Origin: Chitinophagales bacterium
Lineage (GTDB): Bacteria > Bacteroidota > Bacteroidia > Chitinophagales > Chitinophagaceae
Reading direction: 5' to 3'
DNA: 64,000 nucleotides
Assembly: GCA_013298665.1 (NCBI GenBank)
Contig: JAAFIK010000007.1
Span: 56,266 to 120,265 of the forward strand
Shown here: in pieces, positions 1 to 9,071 of the stretch
Layout: each line of letters opens with the position of its first letter
How positions within the stretch are numbered: the first letter of the stretch is position 1
Made by a program: the position numbers and the translations under genes
The notes under the pieces: generated by a model
What the model was told of the DNA's origin: nothing
Databases searched by the model: none
Seen by the model: only the letters and a program-made list of their open reading frames with translations

Positions 1-3000
1 GGTGAACAGCAGCAAATTGTATGCAGATACATAGAACTTGGCATTGCTCATTTTCCAGCGTTTGATCATTTTTTCGGGGAAGTAATAGGCAAGGGTCAAC
101 TCACGCAGGCGGATAAAGTCTGAACTGAATACCTGCAGAGAAGAGTTGTTGCTGAAGGGGTTGCCTTCCACGCCGGGATAACCTGTAAGGGTAGGCCTTG
201 GATATTTTGCAATATCACCTGGTTTACGCCAGTAATTACCCACATAGAAAGAATAGATGTTCCAGTCTGTGATATAACCAAGACTGCGCTTTCCGCTGTT
301 GTCCCAGATATGACCACCCATCTGGTAAGTAAACAGGGTATTCAATTCAAAGTTTTTATACTTGAATGTATTGGTAATACCACCGGTGTAAGTAGGATAT
401 ACATTGGCTACCGGTACTTTATCGCCGATACCGGAAGTTACATTCAATGTTTTGGTGCGGTTGCCATCTTTATCAAGGAAAATAGGCAATCCGTCTGCCG
501 GATCAACACCAACATACCTTACAGTGAAGATGGTTCCGATGGGCTGGCCGGGGAGTACCCTTGTTTCGTTGGTACCACCCGCAATAGCATCCGGCAATAC
601 CGATCCGATACTGGTTACCTGATTGTAGTTGTAAGCAATATTGAAGTTGGTTGTCCAACTGAAGTTTTTATTGCGGATGTTCGTTGTGTTAAGCGTAAAC
701 TCAGCACCCTGGTTGTAGAGGTCGCCAAGGTTCTGCGTCTGGTTGCCACCGATACCGTTGTAGGCGTTAATGGCTACAGAAGTGAGCAGGTTGTTGAACT
801 GGGTAGTACGTTTGTACAAGGCCACTTCACCGCTGATCCTGTTTTTGAGGATACCAAATTCAATGGCAGCAGTGATTTCATTGGTGGTTTCCCATTTCAG
901 GTTGTCGTTGCCCAGAGAAATACGGCCATCTGTAGTGGGGTTACCACCGTAGCCGCCACCACCGGTAGCCCTTGAAGTATCAGCAGTGGGATAGCCTGCT
1001 TTCCAATCTACGTTGTCGTTACCCACAAGTCCCCAGCCCACACGCAGTTTCAGGAAATTAAACACCTTCTGTTTTTGCATAAATGCCTCTTCACTGATGG
1101 CCCAGCTACCCGATACTGTGGGGAAGTAGCCCCATTTGTTTTTCTTCTGTGCAAATACAGAGGAGCCGTCGCGGCGCATTGAGGCCTGGAGGAAGTAACG
1201 TCCCAGGTAGTTGAAGTTTAAGCGGGTAAACAGGCTCTGGCGGATTTTATTAAAACCAATCTCCAGGGGGTTCCTTGATTTTTCCCTTTCATACACGTCG
1301 TTTTTACCTCCATTGAAGTAGGCAGCATTACTGACGCCGCCATAATTCTGGAACATGGTTTTATCTTCTGTCTGCTCTGCACCACCCATAACATTAAGGG
1401 TAGCCTTTTCCGAGATTTTCCAGCGATAATCCACCTGCACACCGATCTGGCTGCTGGTGTATTTATTAAAGTTATTGTAGGCATCACCTGAATCTGGTCT
1501 TGGCGTATTGGGGTTTGTCAGCAGGAACGCTTTGTAACCACCAAACAATGAATTGGACTGGTTGTAATTGAAATATCCTTTTACATTCAGGTCTTTGATA
1601 AGGGTGTAAACGGCGTTGATACCGCCATTGAAGCGTTGTTCGTTGGAGCGGTAATCGGAGTATTTCCGCTGGGCTTCGAGGTTATTACCACCACCAAAAT
1701 CCCAGGTTACGCCACTGTTTGCACGGAAAAAACTGCCATCAGTGTTATAGACGGGATAGTAAGGCAGACCGGTACTCATGGCCAACCCAAGACCGCCGTT
1801 CCAGGCGTTGTTGAGCAGGTTACTTACACCGGTATTAAAGCTGGCGTTGACGCCGATAGCAAGTTTCTTGATGGGTTTGATGTCGAAGTTTCCACGAATG
1901 CCGTAGCGTTTATAGTCGTTCCCGACAATATAAGAATTTTCGTTACTGAAGCTACCACCAATAAAATAGTTGATGTAACGGCCTGCTTTGGAAACCGACA
2001 GGTTTACGTTCTGGTTGCCACCGGAGCGTGTAGCCAGATCCCACCAATCAGTACCGGCACCGCTGAGTGCCTGGTTCAGGGGGAAACCGCCGGATACACC
2101 GGGCAGGTTTTGCTGGAGGCCGGTATTGCCATCCATCTCCCAGGCTTCCTGACGAAGTGCAAGCCAGGTATTTTTATCTACGAACTTTGGCTTTACGGAA
2201 TAAGTAGACACACCAAAGCGGGTAGCAAAATTCACCTTGAGTTTATTACCCTTACCTCTTTTGGTAGTGATGATGATAACACCATTGGCACCTCTGGAAC
2301 CAAAGATACCGGAGGCTGCAGCGTCTTTAAGGATCTCCACAGACTCGATTTCATTCGGATCAATGTTACCAAGCGGGTTCCTGTCCTGGCCAAGCTGGTT
2401 GCGGGTAGCGCCTCCTACGTAGTTGTTTTCCACGGGAATACCATCAATTACAATCAGCGGATCGCCGCTCTGTGTAAGCGTGGCGATACCCCGGATACGG
2501 ATCACCGCACCAGAGCCGGCCATACCACCACTGGTATTGATGTTTACACCTGCTGCTTTACCGGCAAGGGCACTCTCAAAACTGGGGGAGGGTACGTTGG
2601 CAATCTTGTCTGCGCCAATCTTTGAAATGGTTCCCGTTACTTCCTTTTTCTTCTGCGCGCCATAACCAACAATCACCACCTCATTGAGTTGCTGATTGTT
2701 TTGTGCAACCTGCACATCAACAGCGCTGCGGCCATTCAGTGCCACTTCCTGGCGGCTGAAACCCGCTGATGAAAAAATAAGTGCTGTGGAACCTGCCGGA
2801 ACGGTAATCTTAAAATTACCCGAACCATCCGTTTGTACGGCTACTCTACTGCCCTTGGCAGTGACATTCATACCGGAAACGGGCGAATTGTCTTTAACGT
2901 CGGTTACTTTACCGGTAACAACCGTCTGCGCCATGGCAGCGGTACCGATCAGCAGCAACGCAATCGTTTGCGATAAAAATCCGTAGATTTTCTTCAAGCT

Positions 3001-3009
3001 TCTTCTCAT
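1..3009 (-). CDS. SusC/RagA-family TonB-dependent outer-membrane receptor (C-terminus cut by window edge)
   Basis: This is the first ~1003 residues of a SusC/RagA-type receptor, the TonB-driven outer-membrane channel that imports glycan oligomers together with a SusD lipoprotein. The frame stays open to the window edge; the family is usually 1000-1100 residues, so only the end of the barrel is missing. A signal peptide ending TAAMAQ is followed by a carboxypeptidase-regulatory-like domain (about residues 30-95), the family signature VIVGYGAQKK near residue 108, then plug and barrel. The ATG at 3009 is the only sensible start because the signal peptide begins there. susD would be expected immediately to the left, outside the window. 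The amylase next door and the shared operators suggest starch or maltodextrin as substrate; that part is inference. Confidence 0.95.
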   Translation of the reverse strand, partial: MRRSLKKIYGFLSQTIALLLIGTAAMAQTVVTGKVTDVKDNSPVSGMNVTAKGSRVAVQTDGSGNFKITVPAGSTALIFSSAGFSRQEVALNGRSAVDVQVAQNNQQLNEVVIVGYGAQKKKEVTGTISKIGADKIANVPSPSFESALAGKAAGVNINTSGGMAGSGAVIRIRGIATLTQSGDPLIVIDGIPVENNYVGGATRNQLGQDRNPLGNIDPNEIESVEILKDAAASGIFGSRGANGVIIITTKRGKGNKLKVNFATRFGVSTYSVKPKFVDKNTWLALRQEAWEMDGNTGLQQNLPGVSGGFPLNQALSGAGTDWWDLATRSGGNQNVNLSVSKAGRYINYFIGGSFSNENSYIVGNDYKRYGIRGNFDIKPIKKLAIGVNASFNTGVSNLLNNAWNGGLGLAMSTGLPYYPVYNTDGSFFRANSGVTWDFGGGNNLEAQRKYSDYRSNEQRFNGGINAVYTLIKDLNVKGYFNYNQSNSLFGGYKAFLLTNPNTPRPDSGDAYNNFNKYTSSQIGVQVDYRWKISEKATLNVMGGAEQTEDKTMFQNYGGVSNAAYFNGGKNDVYEREKSRNPLEIGFNKIRQSLFTRLNFNYLGRYFLQASMRRDGSSVFAQKKNKWGYFPTVSGSWAISEEAFMQKQKVFNFLKLRVGWGLVGNDNVDWKAGYPTADTSRATGGGGYGGNPTTDGRISLGNDNLKWETTNEITAAIEFGILKNRISGEVALYKRTTQFNNLLTSVAINAYNGIGGNQTQNLGDLYNQGAEFTLNTTNIRNKNFSWTTNFNIAYNYNQVTSIGSVLPDAIAGGTNETRVLPGQPIGTIFTVRYVGVDPADGLPIFLDKDGNRTKTLNVTSGIGDKVPVANVYPTYTGGITNTFKYKNFELNTLFTYQMGGHIWDNSGKRSLGYITDWNIYSFYVGNYWRKPGDIAKYPRPTLTGYPGVEGNPFSNNSSLQVFSSDFIRLRELTLAYYFPEKMIKRWKMSNAKFYVSAYNLLLFT

Positions 3010-3052
3010 AAAGCAAACATTATCGTTTTGTAATAAATAATTTGAAAAACAG

Positions 3053-3073
3053 AATGTGTATAATTTACGCAAT
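3053..3073. promoter_or_regulatory. Operator site 1 upstream of susC
   Basis: Imperfect palindrome of the form AATGTGT-N7-ACGCAAT, 44 bp upstream of the susC start. It matches site 2 (3077-3097) and the site before the GH13 gene (6933-6953); all three share the left half AATGTGTA. Centres of sites 1 and 2 are 24 bp apart. The best local candidate to bind it is the Nudix-type regulator encoded at 3245-3985. Confidence 0.65.
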
Positions 3074-3076
3074 CGT

Positions 3077-3097
3077 AATGTGTAAATTATACACAAA
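3077..3097. promoter_or_regulatory. Operator site 2 upstream of susC
   Basis: Near-perfect palindrome of the form AATGTGT-N7-ACACAAA with the core GTGTAAATTATACAC. It is the strongest copy of the operator shared by the susC and GH13 promoters. The rest of the 3010-3240 gap is AT-rich with runs of T and A and contains the susC promoter, but I could not fix a convincing -7/-33 pair in it. Confidence 0.7.
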
Positions 3098-3244
3098 TAA
3101 AAGCTCTTTTTTTTAAAATTTAAACTTTTGTTAAATCTTTTTTTTTAAACCCCTTCTATTCCTTAACAATTAGTTAACGGAATAAGGATAGACCACACCG
3201 ATGCGTAAAATGCTGCATAACAGGCCATTATCCATTTAGATGGG

Positions 3245-3985
3245 TTAAAAATCGATGCCAAACCATTTCTTCTTTTTCTTTTCGTACTTCTCGTAATTGA
3301 ACTTATAGAGCTTCCCGGGCCGATGCGGTACATCCTGCTCCATTTCGTTGGTATCGGTTAAGAAATCCATGGAGAAAAACTTCTTCCGGAAGTTTCGCCG
3401 GTCCATTTTAACATCCAGAATGGCCTCATAGAGGTTCTGCAGTTCGCGGAGAGAGAATTTTTTGGGCAGCAGGTTGAACCCCAGCGGGTGTTCCTGTATT
3501 CTTTTCTGTAACCGTTCGTAGCAGGCATCAAGGATTTCTTTATGGTCAAACGCAAAATCAACTGCGCTTTTAACATCGTGCCAGTGGAGTTCATTTTCCA
3601 GTATCTTAAGCTTGTGGTGCTGCACATTAACCAGCGAACAATAGGCTACGGTTACTACCCGACCCGCCGGGTGACGGTCTACCGCACCAAAGGTTTGCAC
3701 CTGTTCGAGGTAAAGGTCGTTCAGTCCTGTACGCTGTTTGAGTATCCGGTATGCGGCGGCATCAAGGTCTTCGGCGGGATAAACGAGATCGCCGAGAAGA
3801 GAGTACCTTCCTTCATATTTCTTAAGATCGCTCCGGATGAGTAATACCTTGAGCTTGTTTTCGTCGAAGCCGAAAATGACACAATCCACGCTGAGGGCGA
3901 GCCGGTTTGTTTCGGCCACCTCCGATTGTATGGTCTGCAGGGTTTTACCCTGCCTGAGTTGCTTGCCGTTTGTTATCGTTATCAT
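3245..3985 (-). CDS. Nudix-fold transcriptional regulator (NrtR/AraR-like)
   Basis: A 246-residue protein with an N-terminal Nudix fold (about 30-165) and a C-terminal winged helix (about 170-240, basic tail EKYEKKKKKW). The Nudix box is degenerate: the position of the catalytic REUxEExGU helix reads RILKQRTGL and lacks the metal-binding glutamates, so hydrolysis is unlikely and ligand sensing is expected. Known relatives are NrtR and the arabinose regulator AraR of Bacteroides. It sits between the GH13 gene (stop 4015) and susC, both preceded by matching palindromes, so a role as the local sugar regulator is a good inference. An in-frame GTG lies 12 bp upstream (3997); the ATG at 3985 is preferred. 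Confidence 0.85.
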   Translation of the reverse strand: MITITNGKQLRQGKTLQTIQSEVAETNRLALSVDCVIFGFDENKLKVLLIRSDLKKYEGRYSLLGDLVYPAEDLDAAAYRILKQRTGLNDLYLEQVQTFGAVDRHPAGRVVTVAYCSLVNVQHHKLKILENELHWHDVKSAVDFAFDHKEILDACYERLQKRIQEHPLGFNLLPKKFSLRELQNLYEAILDVKMDRRNFRKKFFSMDFLTDTNEMEQDVPHRPGKLYKFNYEKYEKKKKKWFGIDF

Positions 3986-4014
3986 CTGTTGTTCCACAAG
4001 AAATTAATAAACTG

Positions 4015-6918
4015 TTAGCGGATAAACTGTGTAAAATGAGATTTGCCGTTCTGCTCCGCACGGATAAAATAGGTTCCGCGGGCTAAGGGGACGAGGTTAT
4101 TACCGATCGGCAGTTGATACTCACCTTTAGCCCGCGTGCCGGCAAAAAGCGTTTGCAGGGGTTGCCCCATTATATTAACCAGGGTCAGCGTAATCCGTCC
4201 GTTTGCCGGTACGATGTACTTCAGAACGGCACTACCCGTAGCAGTGGGATTGGGAAATACCCTTAAACCAAGCCCATTCCTCTCGTTCGGTATTTCATTA
4301 ACCGGCGTGGTTACCACACCGGTTACGTTTTTATTGACATAAACATGGTATTCTCCCGGCTGCAGAGAGATGCTTTGTGTTGCACCTGTTGCACTGAATG
4401 TGGCGCCGGTGAGGTAGTCGTACCAGGTACCTGCGTTCTGGAAACTGATGTTGAGGCTTTGCGGCACCACATCAAAGTTGCCCATAACCGTCAGGCTGAG
4501 GCTGGGGTCGGTAAGCTGAAACCATTTGACCGCGCCAACAAGGTTGTAATTCATATTACTGCTGCTGAAAGCAGGCACCTGTGTGCGCCTGAGGTTGATG
4601 AGGCTTGCAAATACATCATAGAGCCTTTTGCGGCGTACGTCCTGGTAGTACTCCCAGCGGAAGGGCTTACGCGCTGTACGGCAGGCGTCATTGTTGGGAT
4701 CGTTGTTGGGGAAGCTGCCGTTGCTACAGGCATTGATGGATACATCGTAGCCCAACTCGCCCAACTGCCAGATCATTTTGGGGCCGGGTATGGTAAAAAA
4801 CAATGCTGCTGCTGCCTCGATGCGCCGCAGCCCCGTGGTGGTATCCCGGGTGTTATAGCTGCCTGAGCTGTTGCCAAAAGTCAGGTTTTTATACATCAGG
4901 CGCTGCTCGTCATGGCTTTCCATATATCCCATGGAGTGAGGAAAGTTCATCTGCCTTTCACTGCTGTTGTACACGATCCCACTCACATTGGAGTTGGTAT
5001 TATAGCCCATGGTGGCCTCGTTGTAAGGATTGGTCATATTACCCCAGGGCAGGAAACCATAATTGGCCAGTTCCTTGTCTTCCGCGGTTTCGGCAAAATG
5101 TTCAAGGATCATATAGGTATTGGGACTGCGTGTCCAGATACTGTCGGCATAACGCTTCCAGATGGCAATACGGCTTGCATCGTAAGTACTCCAGGCCCCC
5201 ACATTATTGGTAAGATTTTGGGTAAACCCTTTTGAGAGGTCAAAACGGAAGCCATCGATCTTGTATTCATTGATCCAGTGTTCGAGCGTGCGCTGTACGT
5301 AATACTTTGTGGCCGGTGATTCGTGGTTGAAATCGTAGCCCACACCAAAGGGATGCTTGTCGGTTTCGTTCAGCCAGGGATTGTTGGGTGCGGGCCGGTT
5401 GAGCGTTGGGTTCCAGTACATCCGGGCATGCGGCCCCTGGCCAAATTCGTGGTTGAATACGATATCCATGATTACGGCAATACCGTTCTGGTGGCATTTA
5501 TCGATATATTCTTTGAGTTTGTTCTTGGTACCATAATATTTATCGGGTGCCATAAAGAAAGTAGGGTTGTAGCCCCAACTGTCGTTGTTTTCAAATTCGC
5601 TGAAAGGCATCAGTTCAACAGCATTGATATTCAGCTTTTTAAGGTAACCGAGCGTATCGATCATGGCCTGCCAGTTGTGGGCACCCACAAAGTCGCGCAC
5701 CAGGGCCTCATATACGATAAGGTGCTTTTTATCCGGACGGGTAAAGTTGGTTACCTGCCAGTTGTATTGGGGTTCCTGTGTTTGCAGCACACCGGCGATC
5801 TGCGTCGTTTTACCAAAGGGATAAGGCTTCAGGTTGGGATAGGTAACCACATCGATCTGCGCATCGCCAAAGGGTGAGGGGTCCAGTACTTTCTGTGTGT
5901 AGGGGTCAGCGATACGAAGATTGCCATCAATGAGGTATTGATAGGCGTATTCGGTACCCGGTGTAAGGCCGGTAATTCTTTTCCAGTAATAGTTGCCATC
6001 GGGTGTTCTATTCATCTGGTAGGCTGTTTGGGCTACCCAGTTGTTAAAATCACCGATCACAACCACATCTGTTTTTTGCGGAGCATAGAAGACGAGTGTT
6101 ACAGAAGTGTCGCCGGGTTCGTAATTAATGCCTTCGCGTACACCTGCGGGTAATGCGGCCACGGGTGTGGTGGGTGCGATATAAAACACCACGGAATCCT
6201 TCAGCGTACGGTCGGGGTAAACCGCTTCCATACGAAGTACCTGGTTGCCTGCAGCGGTAATCACCGGGTTAGCGGTAATGCTTGTGGCAGCGTTGGCGAT
6301 GGCAACTGATGTTCCATTATAATAAACTGTAAGATTGCCGGCTTTGGAAGCGACTCCCTTAAAAGCAACGGGGTTGCCAACGGTTGTGTTGATGGGTTCG
6401 CGATAGAGGGTAAACCGGGGTTCAAAATAGGGTTGGTTGATGCGGATCAGGGTATCGGTAAGTCCATTGATGGGGATATACATATTGCCCTGATTTTCGC
6501 TCAGGTCAGCACATTTGCCTTCAAGAGGACTACCCGTGGGGTTGTAACTGCGGAATACCATCGCCAGTCTACGGATGACCTCATTGGTGGGTACGCCATA
6601 AAATGTACGGATATTGCTGATCACATACTGGTATTTGTTGCTGCCGAGCGGGGTCATTTTATGGGCGGCATTATTGCTGTTCCAGGTGGTGGCGGTGTAT
6701 TTCCAGTCGCCCGCCCCTGTACTCAGGTTGGTGATAACGCCGGTGTGGATATATACGTCTCCCGCATAGTTGTTAAGCCCCTGGTTACCTTTCGATGCAT
6801 CGAATACGATGGTGATGGCACTATTGTCTACAGGAAACTCCTGCGTCCAGGACAGCAACTGGCTGAAGGCAGGAAAGAAGGTACTGATCAACCCAAAGAA
6901 AAGGATCATTTTCTTCAT
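4015..6918 (-). CDS. Secreted GH13 alpha-amylase-family enzyme with CBM48 and T9SS sorting domain
   Basis: A 967-residue exported glycoside hydrolase. Order: signal peptide (to ~19), beta-rich N-terminal domains resembling starch-binding modules (about 20-250), CBM48/isoamylase N-domain (about 260-350), GH13 catalytic domain (about 400-800) and a C-terminal type IX secretion domain (about 880-967, beginning LRVFPNP and ending with a basic FIR). Catalytic residues are visible: region I DIVFNH (485-490), nucleophile D560 in DGFRFD, acid/base E606 in ILEHF, and stabiliser D670 in SHDE. It should be displayed on or released from the outer membrane and cut alpha-glucans. Whether it is an amylase, neopullulanase or debranching enzyme cannot be read here. 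Operator 6933-6953 precedes it, and the regulator gene follows 30 bp after the stop. Confidence 0.92.
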   Translation of the reverse strand: MKKMILFFGLISTFFPAFSQLLSWTQEFPVDNSAITIVFDASKGNQGLNNYAGDVYIHTGVITNLSTGAGDWKYTATTWNSNNAAHKMTPLGSNKYQYVISNIRTFYGVPTNEVIRRLAMVFRSYNPTGSPLEGKCADLSENQGNMYIPINGLTDTLIRINQPYFEPRFTLYREPINTTVGNPVAFKGVASKAGNLTVYYNGTSVAIANAATSITANPVITAAGNQVLRMEAVYPDRTLKDSVVFYIAPTTPVAALPAGVREGINYEPGDTSVTLVFYAPQKTDVVVIGDFNNWVAQTAYQMNRTPDGNYYWKRITGLTPGTEYAYQYLIDGNLRIADPYTQKVLDPSPFGDAQIDVVTYPNLKPYPFGKTTQIAGVLQTQEPQYNWQVTNFTRPDKKHLIVYEALVRDFVGAHNWQAMIDTLGYLKKLNINAVELMPFSEFENNDSWGYNPTFFMAPDKYYGTKNKLKEYIDKCHQNGIAVIMDIVFNHEFGQGPHARMYWNPTLNRPAPNNPWLNETDKHPFGVGYDFNHESPATKYYVQRTLEHWINEYKIDGFRFDLSKGFTQNLTNNVGAWSTYDASRIAIWKRYADSIWTRSPNTYMILEHFAETAEDKELANYGFLPWGNMTNPYNEATMGYNTNSNVSGIVYNSSERQMNFPHSMGYMESHDEQRLMYKNLTFGNSSGSYNTRDTTTGLRRIEAAAALFFTIPGPKMIWQLGELGYDVSINACSNGSFPNNDPNNDACRTARKPFRWEYYQDVRRKRLYDVFASLINLRRTQVPAFSSSNMNYNLVGAVKWFQLTDPSLSLTVMGNFDVVPQSLNISFQNAGTWYDYLTGATFSATGATQSISLQPGEYHVYVNKNVTGVVTTPVNEIPNERNGLGLRVFPNPTATGSAVLKYIVPANGRITLTLVNIMGQPLQTLFAGTRAKGEYQLPIGNNLVPLARGTYFIRAEQNGKSHFTQFIR

Positions 6919-6932
6919 ATCACAAGCAATTT

Positions 6933-6953
6933 AATGTGTAAAATACACACATT
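6933..6953. promoter_or_regulatory. Operator site 3 upstream of the GH13 gene
   Basis: Palindrome AATGTGT-N7-ACACATT, 15 bp upstream of the GH13 start. Both seven-base half-sites are perfect, and it aligns base for base in the left half with the two sites before susC. A site this close to the start codon fits repression. The shared pattern links the amylase, the regulator gene behind it and susC in one regulon. Confidence 0.7.
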
Positions 6954-6985
6954 CTTAATACCAGCAAAGAAATGTTGGTATTAAG
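6954..6985. terminator. Hairpin at the end of the amidohydrolase gene
   Basis: Perfect 10-bp inverted repeat CTTAATACCA / TGGTATTAAG with a 12-nt loop. It overlaps the stop codon of the amidohydrolase (6981-6983) and abuts operator site 3. There is no T tract, so it may only stabilise the 3' end of the mRNA or insulate the next promoter. Confidence 0.45.
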
Positions 6986-8639
6986 GTTGGCGATAAACCC
7001 TTTTCCCATCCACAAAAGTGGCGATTACGACCGTTTTGAGGATGGCATCGGGTGGGCAGGTGAGCAGGTCGTTATTGAGGATGATAAAGTCCGCAAACTT
7101 ACCCGGTTCGAGGCTGCCTTTGTCTTTTTCCTCAAAACTACCATAAGCTGCCCAGGTGGTCATGCCCCTGAGGGCGTCTTTGCGGCTGAGGGCATTTTCG
7201 GGCTGGAAACCTCCGGCAGGAAAGCCTTTATCGTCTTTGCGTTCTACTGCGGCGAAAAAGGTTTTAAACGGACTGATGTCCTCTACGGGGAAATCGGTAC
7301 CGAGCGGAATCCATTTGTTTTGTGCCAGTAGTTGCTGGTAGGCATAAGCGCCCTTAACGGCATCGGGACCAAGCCGGTCGGCCGCCCAGTACATATCGCT
7401 GGTGGCGTGGGTGGGCTGTACAGAGGGCACGATAGCATAGCGGCCAAAATAGTCAAAATCGGCGGGGTTAACCACCTGTGCATGCTCGATACGCCAGCGG
7501 CGGTTGTTGGGCCCTTTGAGTACTTCGGCATAAATGTGTAATATTTCGCGGTTGGCACTGTCGCCGATGGCATGGGTACAGGCCTGGAAACCACTGTTGA
7601 TGAGCAGAGCAGCAATTTTACGGTAATACGCTTTGTCTTTCAGTAAAAACCCGCGCCATCCTGCACGATCGGCATAATCGTGCAGCAGGCAGGCACCCCG
7701 GCTTCCGAGTGCCCCATCGGCATAGAGTTTAAACGCATTTACCCGGAGGCGAGGGGTGGCATAGGGGCCGGTTTTGAGGTAATGGTCGTAATTGATGCTG
7801 CTGTCGGACAGCATGGCGTTGATGCGGATCCGTAAACTGTCTGCCCGCTGGAGGCTGTCGATGAGGTCAATTTCGGGTTTGAGAAGACCGCAATCCACGA
7901 TGGTGGTGAGGCCGGCAGCAAAGCAGTTTTGCTCTGCTTTGCGCAGGGCTGCGGCGATCTGTGTATGCGATGGTGGTGGTATGATGGCGCTGACGAGGTC
8001 AACCGCATTGTCGATAAGGATACCAGTGCACTGGTTGTTCTTGGTTTCGATGGTACCACCGGTAAGTTGTTGTCCGGGCAGGATGCCTGCCTGGCTGAGT
8101 GCCGCCTGGTTGGCGATGGCTGCGTGTCCGTCGATGCGGCCAAGAAGCACGGGGTTGTTGGGAAAAAGCTGGTCGAGCAGGGCTTTGTCGGGAAAGGCTT
8201 TGTCGGTCCAGTCGTTCTGGTCCCAGCCCCGGCCTGTGATCCACTGCCCCGGTTGTACGGGATGTTCGGCCACAAAGGCTTTTACCCGGTCGATGCAGGC
8301 CACCCAGCTTGTTGTACCAGCCAGATTGGCACTGTTGAGGGTAAGTCCGTAGTTGTAAAAATGCGCATGGGCATCAATAAAACCGGGATAAATGTATTTC
8401 CCCCCCGCGTCTACCATATCGTCGCTTTCATAATCTTTTAGTATATCGTCCTTTTTCCCCACCACCAGTATCTTCCCGTCCCGGATGGCCATGGCTTCGG
8501 CGGTGCTGAAGCCGGTATCTACGGTATAGATATGGGCGTTAAACACAATGGTGTTCACCTGCTGCCTGAACTTACAGGCGGAAAACGTCAGCAGACAGAG
8601 GAGGGCCGGGAGGCCGTATTTGATGTTGGAGTGATGCAT
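6981..8639 (-). CDS. YtcJ-like amidohydrolase lipoprotein
   Basis: A 552-residue metal-dependent hydrolase of the amidohydrolase superfamily, YtcJ-like branch (amidohydrolase family 3). The N-terminus carries a lipobox (FSAC, lipidated C22), so the mature enzyme is a periplasm- or envelope-facing lipoprotein. The first metal-binding motif is visible as PGFIDAHAHF, and the family motif GTDFPVEDISPF lies near the C-terminus. Substrates of this branch are mostly unknown; imide, amide or formamide bonds are typical for relatives. It is read in the same direction as the GH13 gene but is separated from it by a hairpin and an operator-bearing promoter, so it is probably a separate transcript. Confidence 0.9.
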   Translation of the reverse strand: MHHSNIKYGLPALLCLLTFSACKFRQQVNTIVFNAHIYTVDTGFSTAEAMAIRDGKILVVGKKDDILKDYESDDMVDAGGKYIYPGFIDAHAHFYNYGLTLNSANLAGTTSWVACIDRVKAFVAEHPVQPGQWITGRGWDQNDWTDKAFPDKALLDQLFPNNPVLLGRIDGHAAIANQAALSQAGILPGQQLTGGTIETKNNQCTGILIDNAVDLVSAIIPPPSHTQIAAALRKAEQNCFAAGLTTIVDCGLLKPEIDLIDSLQRADSLRIRINAMLSDSSINYDHYLKTGPYATPRLRVNAFKLYADGALGSRGACLLHDYADRAGWRGFLLKDKAYYRKIAALLINSGFQACTHAIGDSANREILHIYAEVLKGPNNRRWRIEHAQVVNPADFDYFGRYAIVPSVQPTHATSDMYWAADRLGPDAVKGAYAYQQLLAQNKWIPLGTDFPVEDISPFKTFFAAVERKDDKGFPAGGFQPENALSRKDALRGMTTWAAYGSFEEKDKGSLEPGKFADFIILNNDLLTCPPDAILKTVVIATFVDGKRVYRQP

Positions 8640-8692
8640 GAAACAAAGTTAGTAATTAGTAGCAGGATAAGAGGTTCCGGTAGTAAGTACCA

Positions 8693-8709
8693 ACCAGGTA
8701 CTGAGTACT
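8693..8709. repeat. Intergenic GTACTGAGTACT repeat, copy 1
   Basis: The 17-mer ACCAGGTACTGAGTACT occurs here and again, identically, at 38308-38324. The core AGTACTnAGTACT is self-complementary. More copies of the core lie at 38026-38094. Confidence 0.6.
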
Positions 8710-8788
8710 GCCTGCCCAAAGGACTATAACTCCCGGGGTAAACATCGGGGTAAACCCGCTGTTATAACCCGGGGGCTACGGGTAGGAT

Positions 8789-8843
8789 ATCCCACTGATG
8801 CGCCACTGATGCGTCACTGATGCGCCACTGATATCCCACTGTA
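8789..8843. repeat. Five tandem 11-bp units
   Basis: Five consecutive 11-bp units with the shared core CACTGAT: ATCCCACTGAT, GCGCCACTGAT, GCGTCACTGAT, GCGCCACTGAT and ATCCCACTGTA. The outer units match each other and the inner ones form a second type, so the array is almost mirror-ordered. It sits in a 676-bp gap between the amidohydrolase and the gene at 9316. Confidence 0.75.
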
Positions 8844-8860
8844 AAGAGAAGTGGGATATC
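8830..8860. repeat. Perfect 11-bp inverted repeat at the end of the tandem array
   Basis: GATATCCCACT and AGTGGGATATC separated by 9 nt. The left arm is the last unit of the tandem array. It would form a stable hairpin in RNA or DNA; there is no T tract. Confidence 0.7.
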
Positions 8861-9071
8861 TATGGGTAAACTGTATGACAAAACTGTTAAAATTCTGTGA
8901 ACACCCCGGGGCAGCCATCCCTTTCCGCAGGGGATACCGGCAACCTGCCGGGGAGTTACAGGTAAGCAACCCCCTGCTAACCACGGGTTTACCGCAGGGC
9001 TGGTACGGGGTTACGGGGGCGATTCGCTTTCCGGAAAATATTGTAAGGACGCAACAGAAGTGGTTGCGTTA

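Noticed and set aside
310..2625. Several plus-strand ORFs of 200-330 residues
   Set aside because: They are antisense shadows of the SusC gene, whose frame is open throughout and has clear domains.
7533..7553. A fourth Nudix-type operator inside the amidohydrolase gene
   Set aside because: Only the left half-site matches; the right half is not palindromic and it lies inside a coding region.
8789..8843. CRISPR array
   Set aside because: Units are 11 bp and contiguous with no spacers, and no cas genes are present.
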